From contig JAJEKV010000285.1 of the NCBI GenBank assembly GCA_021234155.1, forward strand, positions 248,001-312,000: DNA of 64,000 nt, read 5' to 3'. Below the pieces are notes generated by a model. The model was not told the origin of the DNA. It saw only the letters and a list, made by a program, of their open reading frames with translations, and made no database searches. Both the position numbers and the translations under genes were made by a program. Source of the DNA: Isoetes taiwanensis (taxonomy: Eukaryota > Streptophyta > Lycopodiopsida > Isoetales > Isoetaceae). Of the stretch, positions 43,205 through 55,701 are shown in pieces (the stretch's first letter is position 1; each line of letters starts with the position of its first letter).

Positions 43205-43404
43205 CATGAGCTGATCGACCATCCATAAAGGTCCTATTGTAAGTATCATACCACCAGTAGATAGTGTGCCAATCTTTACGTGCTGCAAAGTGCAGTAGCC
43301 CAAGATGGCATGTTGCCTTATTGCGTAGTCCATATATAATGAAACAGTCCAGAAAAGAAAGGTGAGATTGATAGGCAGATAGAACCCATAGTCTTCAATC
43401 GTAG
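43205..43404 (-). other. possible host exon at the copia insertion site
   Basis: On the minus strand about 66 codons are open between a CTAG acceptor-like site (43405) and the insertion point. Joining the two flanks of the copia element gives CTCATG followed by GTAAGACC, a good splice donor. The peptide in one frame is hydrophobic (INLTFLFWTVSLYMDYAI, GGMILTIGPLWMV). A second frame is also open for part of it. Homologue not recognised. The same sequence is in copy 2 at about 57706-57905. Confidence 0.3.
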
Positions 43405-43837
43405 GAACTAGTCACAGACGCATCATCCGGGTTTGTAAAGGATATAAACCCCTTTCCGTAGGTATAGAATCGGAAAGAGTGCCGATTTCACATTCTAAAG
43501 CAATTAAAGTATACATGGTTAATAACGCCGTCGTCCGTTACTATCTTTCACTCACCTTCGTTTGGTGTTCGAAGGTGCTGGCTCGACATCAATCTCATGC
43601 ACATCATCTTGGTTCCAGAGGATGAAGGGGCTTTTGACCTCCTTTAGGGTATGTCATATCACCTCATGATCATTGTGTCAATGCAAGCCATAATAAGACA
43701 AGAGAAAGCCAAAGGAGATCAATGTTCCATGAGATATTAAAATTACCCTAAAAGTACTCTAAAATTGCAATAGAACATGCTAATGAAAACGCCTTGTGTA
43801 GGCAAAGAGCCTACAGGAAGACACATGCATGGTACTT

Positions 43838-44246
43838 CAAATTGGGCGCCTGTCCAATTTGATGCCTCCAATGACAAGCAAGACAGATTCCAGTGACAGG
43901 GTGCATAGTTCTTCAAATTGGGCGCCTGCCCAATTTGAGTGCCTCCACTGACAAGGAAAATACAAGCATGATGGTTTGAGTGCCTCCGGTGACAGGGTGC
44001 ATGGTATTTCAAATTGGGCAGGCGCCCAATTTGAGTGCCTCCACTGACAAGAAAAATACAAGCATGATGGTTTGAGTGCCTCCGGTGATAGGGTGCATGG
44101 TATTTCAAATTGGGCGCCTGCCCAATTTGAGTGCCTCCACTGACAAGGAAAATATATACATGATGGTACTTCAAATTGGGCGCCTGCCCAATTTGAGTGC
44201 CTTCGGTGACAAGGTGCGTGGTACTTCAAATTGGGCGCCTGCTGGG
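43838..44246. repeat. hairpin satellite, copy 1
   Basis: Five 24-bp hairpins (43838, 43914, 44010, 44106, 44172) with arms CAAATTGGGC and GCCCAATTTG and a 4-nt loop, plus a half unit at 44227. They are separated by related spacers (GAGTGCCTCCACTGACAAGG, GTGCATGGTATTTC), with main spacings of about 96 bp. Four have loop GCCT; the one at 44010-44033 has AGGC, i.e. the hairpin is inverted. The first has one mismatch in the stem. Confidence 0.88.
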
Positions 44247-44382
44247 AATTCCCCCCCGGAGGACACGGCTGAGTCCGTGCATCTATAACCTCCTAGAGGT
44301 ATGACCCCAGCACACCCACTGGTGCCGTATTCAATAACTCATGCAATGGTTGGCCAGGCACTAGTAATCGAATATACCGGTC

Positions 44383-45305
44383 TCAGATATGGGCAAATAC
44401 TGGGCAGATCTGGAGGGCATGACATTCATCCTCAATGGCGCCCTGGTGGCAACACTGGCAAAGCCTTTCCTCCCGTGCTTCTTGAGTCCAACGTCCTGTC
44501 TCAATGCGGAGACAATGTGCACCCATGCGAATGGAAGCTATAAGTCTGTGCTTCTTCATGGGCAAATGGGTGTACAAGTACTGGTGTGGGCCTCTCGTGA
44601 GCCTAGGATTGACTTGCTGCTAATAGTGTGCCAGCTTAACGTGCGTCAGAGCATCTTGCGAAGGAAAGTAGCATCTAGGTACAGCTTAAGTGTCTTGTGA
44701 TCTTTCTTTGTCTTTACATGTACGCGTCTGTTTGCCTGTACACCCCAACGTGAGAGCCACTGAGCTTGCTTGTCCTTCCAGCAGGCTTTGAGGCGTTGGG
44801 GACCCATCGCCATGGTCAAAGCAAGGTTGGGCAAACGTGTATCACCCATAGCAACCACCTTCTGGAAGTAAATGCATTCCAATGTAGCCCGTTGAAGGGG
44901 TAAAAAACTGTCTCTTGGGGTAGGATCTGATATAGAACTGTGGACTTTACCCCAAGGGCTCGTGCCAAGAAGGCTTTCTGCACCCTGCCGAGGTCATTTT
45001 AGATGTTGAGGGATATCACCGGACCCCACACTTCTGCCTCATACAAGAGGACCGCGGCCGACCAAGGCCCGAAACAAGTGCGACCGGTGGCCCTGGGCAT
45101 ACAACTCTGCCTTGTGGCTGTTGTTCTGCATGGCATATAGTGCTTTCCAACCCGCGGTGACCCGCAACCTGATGGCAGCATCCCAGTGGGTGGTAGCAGA
45201 GAACTCGATCCCCAAGTACTTGTAGGTCGGAGCCACCTCTACATCTTGTCCCTGGTAAGTGAATGAGGGAAGCCTTGGCTGACGGGATGATGAAACTAGC
45301 ACCAT
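44383..45305 (-). pseudogene. LINE RT C-terminal remnant, copy 1
   Basis: Reading right to left: APTYKYLGIEFSATTHWDAA (RT thumb, 45230-45170) to LFRALV, a frame-shifted middle, then MYTHLPMKKHRLIASIRMGA, LRIETGRWTQEAREERLCQC and CHQGAIEDECHALQICP (zinc-finger-like end). It is the same broad family as 31284-32560 but more decayed. Truncated at about 45310. In copy 2 the 45060 region is better preserved (VEPVLLYEAEVWGPV). Confidence 0.82.
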
Positions 45306-45599
45306 CAGTTGGCTAATAAGTATGCAAAATGAATTCCATGAACATTGTTGATCTCTCTAAGCCAAATCTTGACAATTGCATGGCTTTGTAGCATAGTCTA
45401 TTAATTTGCTCCAAATGACGAGTATAGAAGTCTCGACCAGGGCCACAGATTTTATGTTGAAAAGGTGGTTGTTGGCACATGCACTCTTATGCGGCTATAG
45501 ATAACACATATTTTGCAATAATGCGCAATCATTCCCAGTCTATCCTTGCTATAGCAAAAAGAACCCTAGGGGATGGAAAGAACTGTAACAGAAATAGGT

Positions 45600-46185
45600 T
45601 CCCTACGTACGAAATAAAAAATTTCGACGTATTTTATTATTTAAAACATATTTCCCGTATTTTTCTCTCGTCGGGGAAAGAATTTTCGGGTACGCGAAAA
45701 GACTTTTGCGTACGCGATTTTCACTGTTTCGCGTACACGAAAGTTTTTTTGCATGCGCGAAATAGTGAAAACCGCCTACGCAAAAAGGCGGATTTTTTTT
45801 TTTGCGTATTCGATTTATACTATTTCGCGTACGCGAAACAACTTTTGCATACGTGAAACAGTATAATACGCATATGCGGAAAATAAATTCTGCGCCTGTA
45901 CGCGAAAAGGCGATATTTTTTTTCCGCCTTTTCGCCCACGCGGTTTTCACTGTTTTGCGTACGTGAAACAACTTTCGCGCACGCAGAACAGTATAATTCG
46001 CATATGATAAAAAATAAAAAGCAAAGAAAAGAAATTTCGCCGTTTCTTGTGCGTGTTTTTCACAGTTTTGCGTATGCAAAAATCTTCCAAATGCCGGAAT
46101 TGTTTTTTACCATATTTTTTACGTATTATACGGCAAATTTGTGCCGTATCATACGAGTAATACGTATTGCGTGTAAAATGTACGG
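45600..46185. repeat. CGTACG palindrome-rich block, copy 1
   Basis: Irregular repetition of GCGTACGCGAAA / TTTCGCGTACGC and decayed forms (GCGTACACGAAAG, GCATGCGCGAAATAG, GCATACGTGAAACAG) alternating with GCCTACGCAAAAAGGCGGA and AAAAGGCGATATTTTTTTCC. It ends with ACGGCAAATTTGTGCCGT. CpG is frequent here compared with the surrounding DNA. Both strands give similar nonsense peptides (RTRNSENR), so no gene is inferred. Confidence 0.8.
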
Positions 46186-47555
46186 AGTATTGAACCTATC
46201 CCTGAACTATAACGAACCTAGCTAGTAGTAGGGAATGTGTTTTGTCCTATAAGTATTACAATTCAATGGTAGAGATATTTGATATGTTTATATTTAGTAA
46301 AAAATGAGTTTGAAAAACTTAGATTTAAAGTCAAAACCTTAGAATACATGCAAATCTAAGCTATATGCAAATTCATACAATCTAGCTCTACATGCAAACT
46401 AGAGTAGAGTAATATATAAAAGAGTGTGGGATTGATCAAGTTCGGGAGCCATATAGCTAAAAAAGCTAGGACAAATTTGAATTGGAAGAGTTTTATGATT
46501 TCTTAAGCCTTCAATGATTCTAAGGTTTTATTCTTCAGAAATGGTTGGCTTCTTGGTCTGACCTGTTCGTCCAACCTTTGAAGAGATTTCTGACCTAGAT
46601 TTCTTCGTTGTCATGTTGGGTCTGTCATTGGTCTGTATTTTCCTTGAATCTATTGTTCATTTTTGGAACCTGCCAAAGTACATACACTAGGTAATCTAGA
46701 AATTGGTACTTTCTCTTTTCTTTCTTCATGAAAATCAATTTAAAAACTCAAAATAAGTCTATGACACTTTGAGATTTGATGGTATGTGAAAGATAAACCT
46801 ACTAGAAACTAAAAAGACTGCATAAAACCTTAAAATTAATATTCAGTGCTGACTACACTTTTAGGTACTTTTTTGGTCACTAAATGATACTTTTTAAGGA
46901 ACACCCTAACATATTTTTACCTAGTTCCATTCCTATAAGTTTCAATAGCTTGGGTCCCATTTGTATAAGTTTCAATATTACTCATTTGCTAGTCTAGTGG
47001 ATGGGTTATTGGTTTATTGTAGTACAGATCCTAGTCCATCAGGTTTATTTTTTGCCAGCTTATCTCTCTTTTCCTTCCTTCCTTCCTTCCTTTTGTCTAA
47101 AGTTACAAGTTAGCCATGTTTTATATAAGTTGTCTTCAAGCTAGAGCATTGCTCTTTTTTATATGGTTGGGTTTTTCTTGTGGAATAGCCTTTGTGTGAA
47201 GAGCGTAGATTTCTTTTAAGTATTGCACATTGTTGCTTCATGGATTAAGAGATGTTTACAAGTTGCACTTCTGCTAGACGCCCCCGGATGAAAGTGTGAA
47301 GTGCATCATTAATTTCACCTTTGAGTGTAGCCTCAAAGCATTAACCGGAAGGCTCCGTGCTTTACATAGGCATTGCGTGAGAAGCGAGGATTGATTATCC
47401 TCCAATGTTGATGATGGACTAATGAATATTTCAATTTACATATTTTTTCTCGCATGAAATGTTATCTTTATTCTGGCCACAAGGCATATGTACTCACTTA
47501 TACATAAGTTTAACTTTCGTTTCTTTTATTGTAGATAATGACCCATAATTAGCCC
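46186..47555. other. AT-rich non-coding end of the tandem unit, copy 1
   Basis: No gene recognised. A (TTCC)n microsatellite at about 47073-47092 is absent from copy 2. Just before the unit end, TTTCTTTTATTGTAG resembles a splice acceptor, followed by ATAATGACCCATAATTAGCCC and the duplication junction. Confidence 0.5.
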
Positions 47556-47997
47556 AGAGAGGCGTGAGATTCAATGAAGAAATTTCAGATAAAAAATAGA
47601 GGTGACTTGGACAAGTAGATATAATCTATTTTCTCGATGATAACAAACAAAGAAAATTGCAATTAAAAATAGTGTAGAAACTGATATAGATGATGATGAC
47701 AGTGAAATTAAGGCACAAATGCAAAATGAAGACAATAGCTACTATGGAGAAGAATTATAGCCACAAATGCCAGCTGAGACTGAACAAGAGAATAATCATA
47801 CTGAAGAACAGGAGAACATTGGAAGAATAAAAACTAGAAGACATACGTGGTTTGAGATTTTGAAAGATGAATTAAAAAGAGAGAATTATGGAAGATATGA
47901 CACAGGGAAGAGCAAAAGGTTTCAGAGAGAAGAAATTGAAATAAATGTAATAATGGCTATACTAGAACCAGAAGTACCCAAGGATTTTGAACATGCA
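47556..47997 (+). pseudogene. copia integrase end and linker, copy 2
   Basis: Corresponds to 33048-33484. The first 130 bp differ by about a dozen one- to three-base changes that destroy the frame. After about 47690 it matches closely (PAETEQENNHTEEQENIGRI to DFEHA). Confidence 0.8.
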
Positions 47998-48155
47998 CCG
48001 CCATTTTTCTTGATTTCCTTGTCCTATTCGATTCAAACCAATTTCTTGATTTGCTGTGCTAATTCATGACAGATTCTGAAGCAATTTGAAGGATCTAGTC
48101 TGCCAGCCTTGTAGGGGCTTTCAATTTCCATGATTCCTCTCACCATTTGCTACAG

Positions 48156-48440
48156 ATGGACACCAAAATCTTCACAATTATCAAACATAATTCCAGATTA
48201 ACCTGTGGTTTTTTGAAAGGATCTCCTTCGATACTGGTCTCCGAACAAAATTTCCCTAAAGATCTTTTCATCCTGGAATACTCATTTGTGCCAAGCTCGG
48301 TTGAATTTGAAGTTGAAATTATCGATTCTTGGCTCCAGGAATTCATTGGCAGAAAAGAGGTCTCAGCTTCGGGCATCTTTCATGTGCATTGTGGTTGGAG
48401 TGACTCCAAAATTGTGGTAAAGGTGTATTCTGAGCAATGA
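48156..48440 (+). CDS. small ORF upstream of LINE ORF1, copy 2
   Basis: Identical in protein sequence to 33643-33927 as far as can be seen. No recognised domain. Confidence 0.4.
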   Translation: MDTKIFTIIKHNSRLTCGFLKGSPSILVSEQNFPKDLFILEYSFVPSSVEFEVEIIDSWLQEFIGRKEVSASGIFHVHCGWSDSKIVVKVYSEQ

Positions 48441-48609
48441 TTCATACTTTAGTATTTGTTTCCTTTCATTTTGGTGTTGAGTCTGGCTTTCTGTCTTCTT
48501 AATTTTAGATTTGCGCGTTCCCCTGTTTTTTCCGTGCCTTTTGATTTCCCCTCCTGCTATTTCGCACATTTTCATTCTGCTTTTGTAGTTTTCCCCTGAT
48601 TCCTTCTGG

Positions 48610-51090
48610 ATGGATCTTATAAACAAAAATTACCCTAAATTTCTTTCCATTCTTCACGCTTTTGCTGATTTCGAGCCCTCTGACCGCTCCGAGCTCCTCA
48701 AACAGTTAAGGTCTTTTCAAGATAACCCAAAAAATTTCATTTTCTTTGGTGACTTTGCTAACTCTTTCAATGGACAGTCTTCTATAGATCCTCTGTCTTT
48801 CAAAGTTCCTTGCTGGGACAATTTGTCTAAAGATCCCGATTTCAGAGGCCAATTGCCATGCATGGACCCTGCTCTTCAAATTCCCATTGCTTATGGTGAA
48901 AAAAGATCGGATCAACAGAAGTACCCAGACGAGTCTCTTGATAAGGCCCTCGGAACAATTCGCCCATTCAAGCCCCCTCTCAGTGCCAAAAAATCCGACG
49001 TCTTCAATGGTATTTCTTTGGATCTACCCTCTCTTTATGCAAAATTGAATTCTTTTCATGATTCTGCTATTATTGTTAAAAGTTAATAAGCATGGTATCA
49101 AGCTAGATAAACTCTGGGCTTTTTGCTTGAACCTTCACAAAGGAATTATGATCAACGCGGTCTATTGGCTACAATCTCCCTATGTTATGATTGAGTGTGG
49201 TAACAAAAGAACTGCCAATCTTTTGCTCAATCATGGTCCCCTGGCTTTTGAATCCTTTTAGCTCACCTTCCTCAAATGGGATCCCAAATTTGAGGTAGCT
49301 AACCTGGACAATCTGTGTGTAGCCTCGACCACTCTTCATGGCCTGAATCCATTTTATTGGAATGAAGATTGTCTTAAATTGCTTTTTGGTTCAATTGGAT
49401 CTTATATATGCACGGAATATTCTCCCTATAGACCACCTCGATCCATTGTCCAGATTGACATTTCCAAGGATGTTCCTCTTCAAATCCCCTTTCTTGATGT
49501 GTTTGGCCAAAAAACCTTTCTTTCTTTAAGATGGTCTGGACTGCCACCTCATTTCTAAAACTGTAAGGTCAGACACTTCTGGTATGAGTCTTGCAAGGAG
49601 ATAACACCTAATTCTGCCAAGAATAAGAGTACTCTTACAAATCTAACTGATAATATGGAAGTCAATCAGCAAGTCAATCAACAAGTCAACCAGATGGTCA
49701 ACAATAGTCAGGTGGTCAATGGACAGCAGAAGGGACAAAATTCAAAAGGCTTAGCACTTGATTATGTTTCTCCAAGTATAACCAGGGATCTTGACATTCC
49801 AAGTATCATCTCCAAGGACAATAAGTTTCAATGGACTAAGGTCAATGGAAGATATAAAAGAATTCAGGTTCACAACTCGTTCAGATTGAGAGACATATAG
49901 GTTCACAAAGTGGATACAGTTGAGGCATCTAACGTAAAGAATAAAGTTCAAGCTGAATACTGGAAATCCTCCTTTACTGGAAAGAGTTCTTCACAGCAAA
50001 TCAAGGTGTTGCATAATGCTGAATCTTCAGCAAAAAACATAGACAAGGTCAACAATCTTCATGACACCTTGAACAAGATTATTATGGATGCCAAAAGTTC
50101 TGGGAAAAATAGTGGTTCATTAAACAAGAAAACCAAACATGGTAAGGTCTTGAAACAGGTCTGTTTAAATAGTGAGCAGCTGCCTTGTGATGAAATTGAT
50201 CCTAAAGATACCTTGGTGGAAGTTGTTCCTGCTCCAGCTTCTGCTAAAGCAAGAGTTCATGCAATCTCATCAATCCTGTTGAGAAGATTAATGCCACATG
50301 TAATCTTCCTCAAGAAGATTCAAGGGACAGCACCAACCAAATAATTGGTAATACCAACCAATTCCAGGTATTGGCTAACCTTAATTCTGAGTTAGATCTG
50401 GATATATTATTGAGCAATTCACTTGATGGTAAAAACAACCACTGCCAATCTCCTATTATTGATCTTTCTCCAGCTTCTGATCCCTTTCTTCCTCCACCCT
50501 CCATTACAGCTAATGATATTGCTGACCAATTGGCATCTTTGCGAGAGGGACTTAGCTCTCAAACTCGCTTGTCATTGGAACCTTATGGATGAAGAAATTG
50601 TGCAAGATACTCTAGATAGGGACTTGTTTTCCCCAAATCTTGATCATGGCCAAGATTCTTGTGAGAAGGTTATATTCAATTTTGAAGATTCCAGTTATGC
50701 TATGAAGGGAGCTCAAAATGTGGTTGCTGATATATCAGATCAGGTTTCTTCTCTTCCTATTTGTCCTGTTATTTTGGATAAGCCTATAAATAGAATTGAA
50801 CACTCCCCTTGTAGAAATAAAATGTTTGAAGTCATCCCTGTGGGGGGGAGGGGGGGGGTCTCGAGGCTAGTGATGAAGAAATTGACAAGGAAAACTGGGA
50901 TGGTGACAAATTTCTTGCTGACTGCCCCTCTGTTGAGGTTATTTCCAAGCCTAAATCCCCTCGTGCTAAAACCTTGGCAAAGTCCAAAAAGTACGACACT
51001 CCCCTTGCTGAGCTAATTAATTTGCATAATACCCCAGCTGCCAATACCAGAAGTAAAATTAAAAGGGGGAGGGGAAAAAAGAAACTTAAC
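48610..51090 (+). pseudogene. LINE ORF1, copy 2
   Basis: Same domains and the same stops as copy 1. The frame shift after the first 158 codons is shared, so it predates the duplication. Near its end the frame from 50974 reads through without a stop into ORF2 in this copy (RSKIKRGRGKKKLNRLIPWS). In copy 1 two extra bases break this. Confidence 0.72.
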
Positions 51091-51141
51091 AGACTAATCC
51101 CTTGGTCTGTCCATTTCTTCCTGTCTTCTTTAGGCTTCAAA

Positions 51142-54100
51142 ATGAGGATTCTCTCTTGGAATGTCAGGGGTATTAAAGGCCCTATTAAGAGGAGAAGAGC
51201 TATCTCCTAAATCAGGAATTACAATGCTGATATAATTCTACTCTAGGAAGTTAAGCTTCCTAAATTTGAGATCTCCAATCTTAGTGATTGGATTTATCCT
51301 GGATCCTCCTCCACCTGGATTGAGGCCTCTGCTAGAAGTGGGGGAATTATCATGATTTGGAAAAATCTGAAGCATCTCTCCTTCTTTAATTCCCTTTCCA
51401 GAATGTGGCAAGCTGTTACCTTTCAATTTCAAGACTCTGTGTTTGGAATTATTAATATATATGCCTCCACTAGCCCGAAGGATAGGGAATTGCTTTGGCC
51501 TGAAATTAACCTTTGGATGCAAAATAATCCTAATTCAGATTGGATTGTTGGGGGTGACTTCAATAATACCCCCTCTTGGAATATGAAGCTTGGTAATAAT
51601 CTTAACATGTCCACTCTTGAGAGAAGTAATTGGGAGGCCTTCATTTCTGATTCTTCTCTTGTCTATGTTCCCTCTTCCACTGCTTCCTTTACATGGTTCA
51701 AATAAGCAGAAGGGTGGCTCTTGACAGATTCTATGTATGTAGTCCAAACTCTTGTCTTTGGGATGATTGTTATGTCACTAGTGATGAAAGGAATATTATC
51801 TCAGACCATCAGCCCCAATTCGTATGCACTAGACATTTAACTCAAATTCCTAGGGATGGTAATGTGTCCTATAAATTTAACTGTGCTCTTCTTTAGAGTG
51901 AATCCTTTGTGAGGGATTTCAAAGATTTCTATCTTCACATTCCTGAAGACTGTAATCAGCAATCTATGAAAAGATTTTATGGTAAAATTAAAAGGATCAA
52001 AAGCTGGATTAAGGATTGGTCAAAAAGCAGGCATATGGCCAAAATTAATGAGAAAGAGCACTTGCTTTCCAAAATGAGAGATATCAGATCTCTCCTTCAG
52101 GAGGATCCTTATAATCTAAATCTGCAACTTGGTGAGGAGCTGATTGAGAACTATCTTAAAAGCATTGAGGAAGTTGAAGCCAAAAGCTCAACAATCAAAT
52201 GCAAGATAAAGTTTAATAAAGACATGGATTGTGGCAGCTTCCAGATTCTTTTTCAAAATGGCTAAGGTCAGACTCCTAAGAAATTCAATCACTCATGTTA
52301 GAACTGATGTAGGGTTATCTTTAGATGATCCTAAGCTTATCAAATCCTTCTTTCAAGATAGCTATGCCTCCCTTTTCTCCAAAGTTTCTGCTCAGCATAT
52401 TGACTCTGTCAAAGAAAAGAATTTTTTTGATCTGCTGGAATGTGATTCCTTCTTCCATTGATTCTATGGAGGAGTCTATTGTTGCCCCTCCTGGTGAGGA
52501 TGAGATCTTTAAGGTTCTTAGATCCTTTGGTAAAGGTAAGTCTCCTGGACTAGATGGCCTTCCAAGTGAATTTTATATTCACTTTTGGGATATTCTCAAA
52601 TCTGACATTATCTCTATGGTTAAAGGTTTTTGGGAAGTTAGTTATCTTCATCCATCTATCTCAACTGGTTTCATTACTCTTATCCCTAAAGTAGATAATC
52701 CATCTGCTTTCTCGGATTGGAGGCATATCTCCCTAACCAACACCTCTTACAAAATCTGTGCCAAAATTATTGCAAATAGAATCAAAGCTTATTTGCAGAA
52801 AAATATCTCTCATTATCAGTCTGCCTTCTTATCTAATAGATTCATTTTGGACAATTACATCACTGCTATGGAAGGCCTTCACTGGAATAGAATCTCCAAT
52901 CAAAACTGTGTGCTTTTAAAGCTTGATTTCAAGAGAGCTTTTGATACTGTTAGATGGGATTTCCTTGATCTTGCTCTATCTAAATTTGGTTTTCATCCCA
53001 AACTTAAGCTTATGATTCATGGATTGAATGCCAATTCTAACTCTGCTATCATTCTAAATGGATCCCCTTCTCACTTCTTTCCTTTAGCTCGAGGTGTTAG
53101 ACAAGGCTGCCCTCTTGCTCCCTATCTATTTTTTTATTGTGGCTGAAATGCTTACAAGGGCTGTCTTACATTTCAAAGATCTTGGAAAAGTTAAGGGTCT
53201 CAAAATGCCAAACAGTGAGGAGTTTCTCACCATCTCACAATATGCTGATGATACTTTTGCCTTTTTGGATGCTGATATCTCCAACATCGAAGTTTTTCTT
53301 GAGATCATCAAGCAATTCTCAGCTGCCTCTGGTGTCCATTTAAATTTGGCCAAATGTGTGATTATTGAGGATAAAATTCAGCCAAATTTTGCTGATATCA
53401 AGGTTCTTAATTGCAATCAAGCCTCCACTTTGCTGGGAATGCCTCTGTCTCTTAATCTTAGCTTAAAAGGTCTTTGGCAGCCTATCATTGACAGAATTAA
53501 GAAAAAACTAATTAACTTTAGAGGGGGATTATCCTTTGCTGGCAGAACTTTAATTGCTAATTCTGTTCTAGCTAGTTCTCAATTTATTTCTCTTCTGCTC
53601 TAGTGGCTCCCAAGACTGTTTATTCTGAGATTGAGAAAATAATTAGAAGATTTGTGTGGAAGGGATCTCATTTAGTAAGCTGGAAGTACATTACCAAGCC
53701 TAAAAAATATGGTGGCTTAGGTTGCAAAAATCTTCATTTGCAGGCCTGTGCTCTAGCTGGAAAATATATATGGAAGTCCCATCTTCTCAGTTTATTAGCT
53801 ATTGGCTCTCATGCTCTCACCCTGATGGTCATCCTTCAATTGGTCATATTTTACCTGATTCTTGCTTCAATGTTTTCCATGCTGGTGCTAATACTTCTCC
53901 TCTTATGAGGAACATTATTATGGCTTGGAATAAAGTTCAATCTGGCTTTGACTATGCTGCTCCTCAAGATCTTAACCTGCAAATGACAATTTTCTGGAAC
54001 CTCATTCTGAAGAATCATCCAAGTAAAGTCTTGGCTCTGAGACATCCAAGGATCTACAAGAAGTGGTCTGACTTTGGTTTCCATTTCTTAAGTGACCTTT

Positions 54101-54920
54101 ACATCAATAACAAATTAATTTCTTGGACTTCTTTGAGAAATATCATACAGGGTACTTCAAGTGACAAAAAGATTTATCTACATATTAAATCAATTCTTCC
54201 TCAGTCTGGCTGAATAATGTTGTTCCTAAGGCAACTAACTGGAGCCTTGAAGGTAAATGCCATTACAAGATTAGTAAGATCTACTCAGCCATTAATAGAT
54301 CTAATGTCCCCTCCAAGGCAATATCTAAATGGTCTATCTCTGAGGAGGAAGTTAAGGCTCTCTTTCATGAGATTTGGAAGTCTTACTGTTTCCCAAAGGT
54401 AAACTTCTTCATTTGGCTTCTGGCCAATAAAAGTATACCAAACTTACAAATGCTTTCCAATAGGAATGATGATATCTCTGTCCTGTGCCATCTTGGATGC
54501 AGTTTGGATGAAAATCTTGAACATATATTCCTTTGTCCTAAACTCAATCCTTTTTTGTCTTGGTTTAATGATAAGCTGGGTTATCTTTTCCCCAACAAGA
54601 TCCCGGGTAATTTATTGTCATATATTCAAAATAACTATGTCTTTGCTAATACTATTATGTTTATTGCTCTTTGGAATGTCTGGAAAGCAAGGAATAGAGT
54701 TGTTTATGGTTTCTCAACCTTTTGGATTAAGATGCACTTTCAACTTGATGTTGAATCCACTGCCCCAGCACACAAAAAAAAATTTGCTGAAAAGTATAAC
54801 AGAAAATGGGACTCAATTGGTCTATTCAGGGGGTCTTTTGATTTATTTGCATCCAATTTAAATGTCATTAATTCTAATTTTGCTTTTTGTGATGATGCTA
54901 GCTTACTTGAGGATATGTAA
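51142..54920 (+). pseudogene. LINE ORF2 (endonuclease and RT), copy 2
   Basis: Starts MRILSWNVRGIKGPIKRRRA. Endonuclease stops TAA (51208-51210) and TAG (51244-51246, 51894-51896) are shared with copy 1 and each would be a Gln codon with C for T. The RT part is better kept: 52325-53146 is one frame through NTSYKICAKIIANRIKAYLQ to GVRQGCPLAPYLF, then after a frameshift ISQYADDTFAFLDADIS keeps the YADD box. A 19-bp deletion near 53777 breaks the region before zf-RVT. GKSPGLDG carries a Pro-to-Leu change. Confidence 0.92.
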
Positions 54921-55701
54921 GGAGAGCTTGGGGGAGATGGGGGATAATCTTTTCAAAAAGGATGTTGGCCATGATCTAAGTTTGTTCTTCAGCAAACTTA
55001 CTATGAATGAGTCAGATTTGTGCAAAAAGACAACTTTAGCTGGAATATTCTGTAGAGAAGTGGTTCAGGTGTATTGTATGTTCGACTTCCTTTCTATGTA
55101 CCACTACTTTATGTCAAGGGATCAGTTTTCAGGGAGCAGTACTATACACACAAATTGTTGGCAGACCTATATGGCTCTTTGCTTTGCTTAAGTGAGACTG
55201 ATCTCTCTTGCTTTGATGAAGTTGCTGAGCAGACTGATGATTCCTATTCTTTTGGATCTGCTGCCTCTTTCTATTCTTACTTTAACTCCAAGCTTGACTC
55301 CCTGTGCCTTTAAACTGCCTAGCCTTTATCAACACTCCTTGCTTCATTTTCTATCCTGCTGGCCATCAATTGCTCAATTTTATCTCCTAATCTGGCTCGG
55401 ATTTTGGTTGCTTTTTATAGGTGCTGACAAGGTCCAATTTTGGTTGGGGTCGTGATTACTCTCCTTTCACTTGAAGACTGTTACATACTAGCTGATTTCT
55501 CTTTATTGGTCAACACTGTATTCTTCAGACTTGACTTGCTTTATTTACTTATTGACTATATCTCCTCCTCTCCTTATGGAAGGTTATAGTTAAAGACCTT
55601 TGCTAAAATGTATTCTGCTGGTCTAAGCAGATCTATGTATTGTTTTTCTTGATTAATGGAAAAATCTACTCTTACTCTAAAAAAAATAAAATAAAAAAAA
55701 A

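Larger units (their letters stand above)
33048..47555 (+). repeat. 14.5 kb tandem unit, copy 1
   Basis: The sequence from GTAGAGACGTGAG (33048) to TTAGCCC (47555) is repeated at 47556-62025 and again from 62026. The left border falls inside copia integrase and the right border in non-element DNA, so the unit is a segmental duplication and not a transposon. It carries the copia 3' half, a LINE, the 3' LTR, a hairpin satellite, a LINE scrap and a CGTACG block. Copies look about 98 to 99 percent identical by eye outside a few patches. Confidence 0.93.
47998..55701 (+). mobile_element. near full-length LINE, copy 2
   Basis: Duplicate of 33485-41196 carried along by the tandem duplication, so not an independent insertion. 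Same copia junctions on both sides and the same A-rich tail. Confidence 0.92.

Noticed and set aside
43743-44229. Cysteine/histidine-rich repeat proteins on the minus strand
   Set aside because: They are translations of the hairpin satellite in two frames; periodic composition explains them.
43838-44246. CRISPR-like array
   Set aside because: Units are palindromic with related, not unique, spacers of uneven length in a plant nuclear context; satellite is the simpler reading.
45603-46079. Open frames with RTRNSENR-like repeats in both strands
   Set aside because: Products of the CGTACG palindrome block, which reads similarly on both strands.
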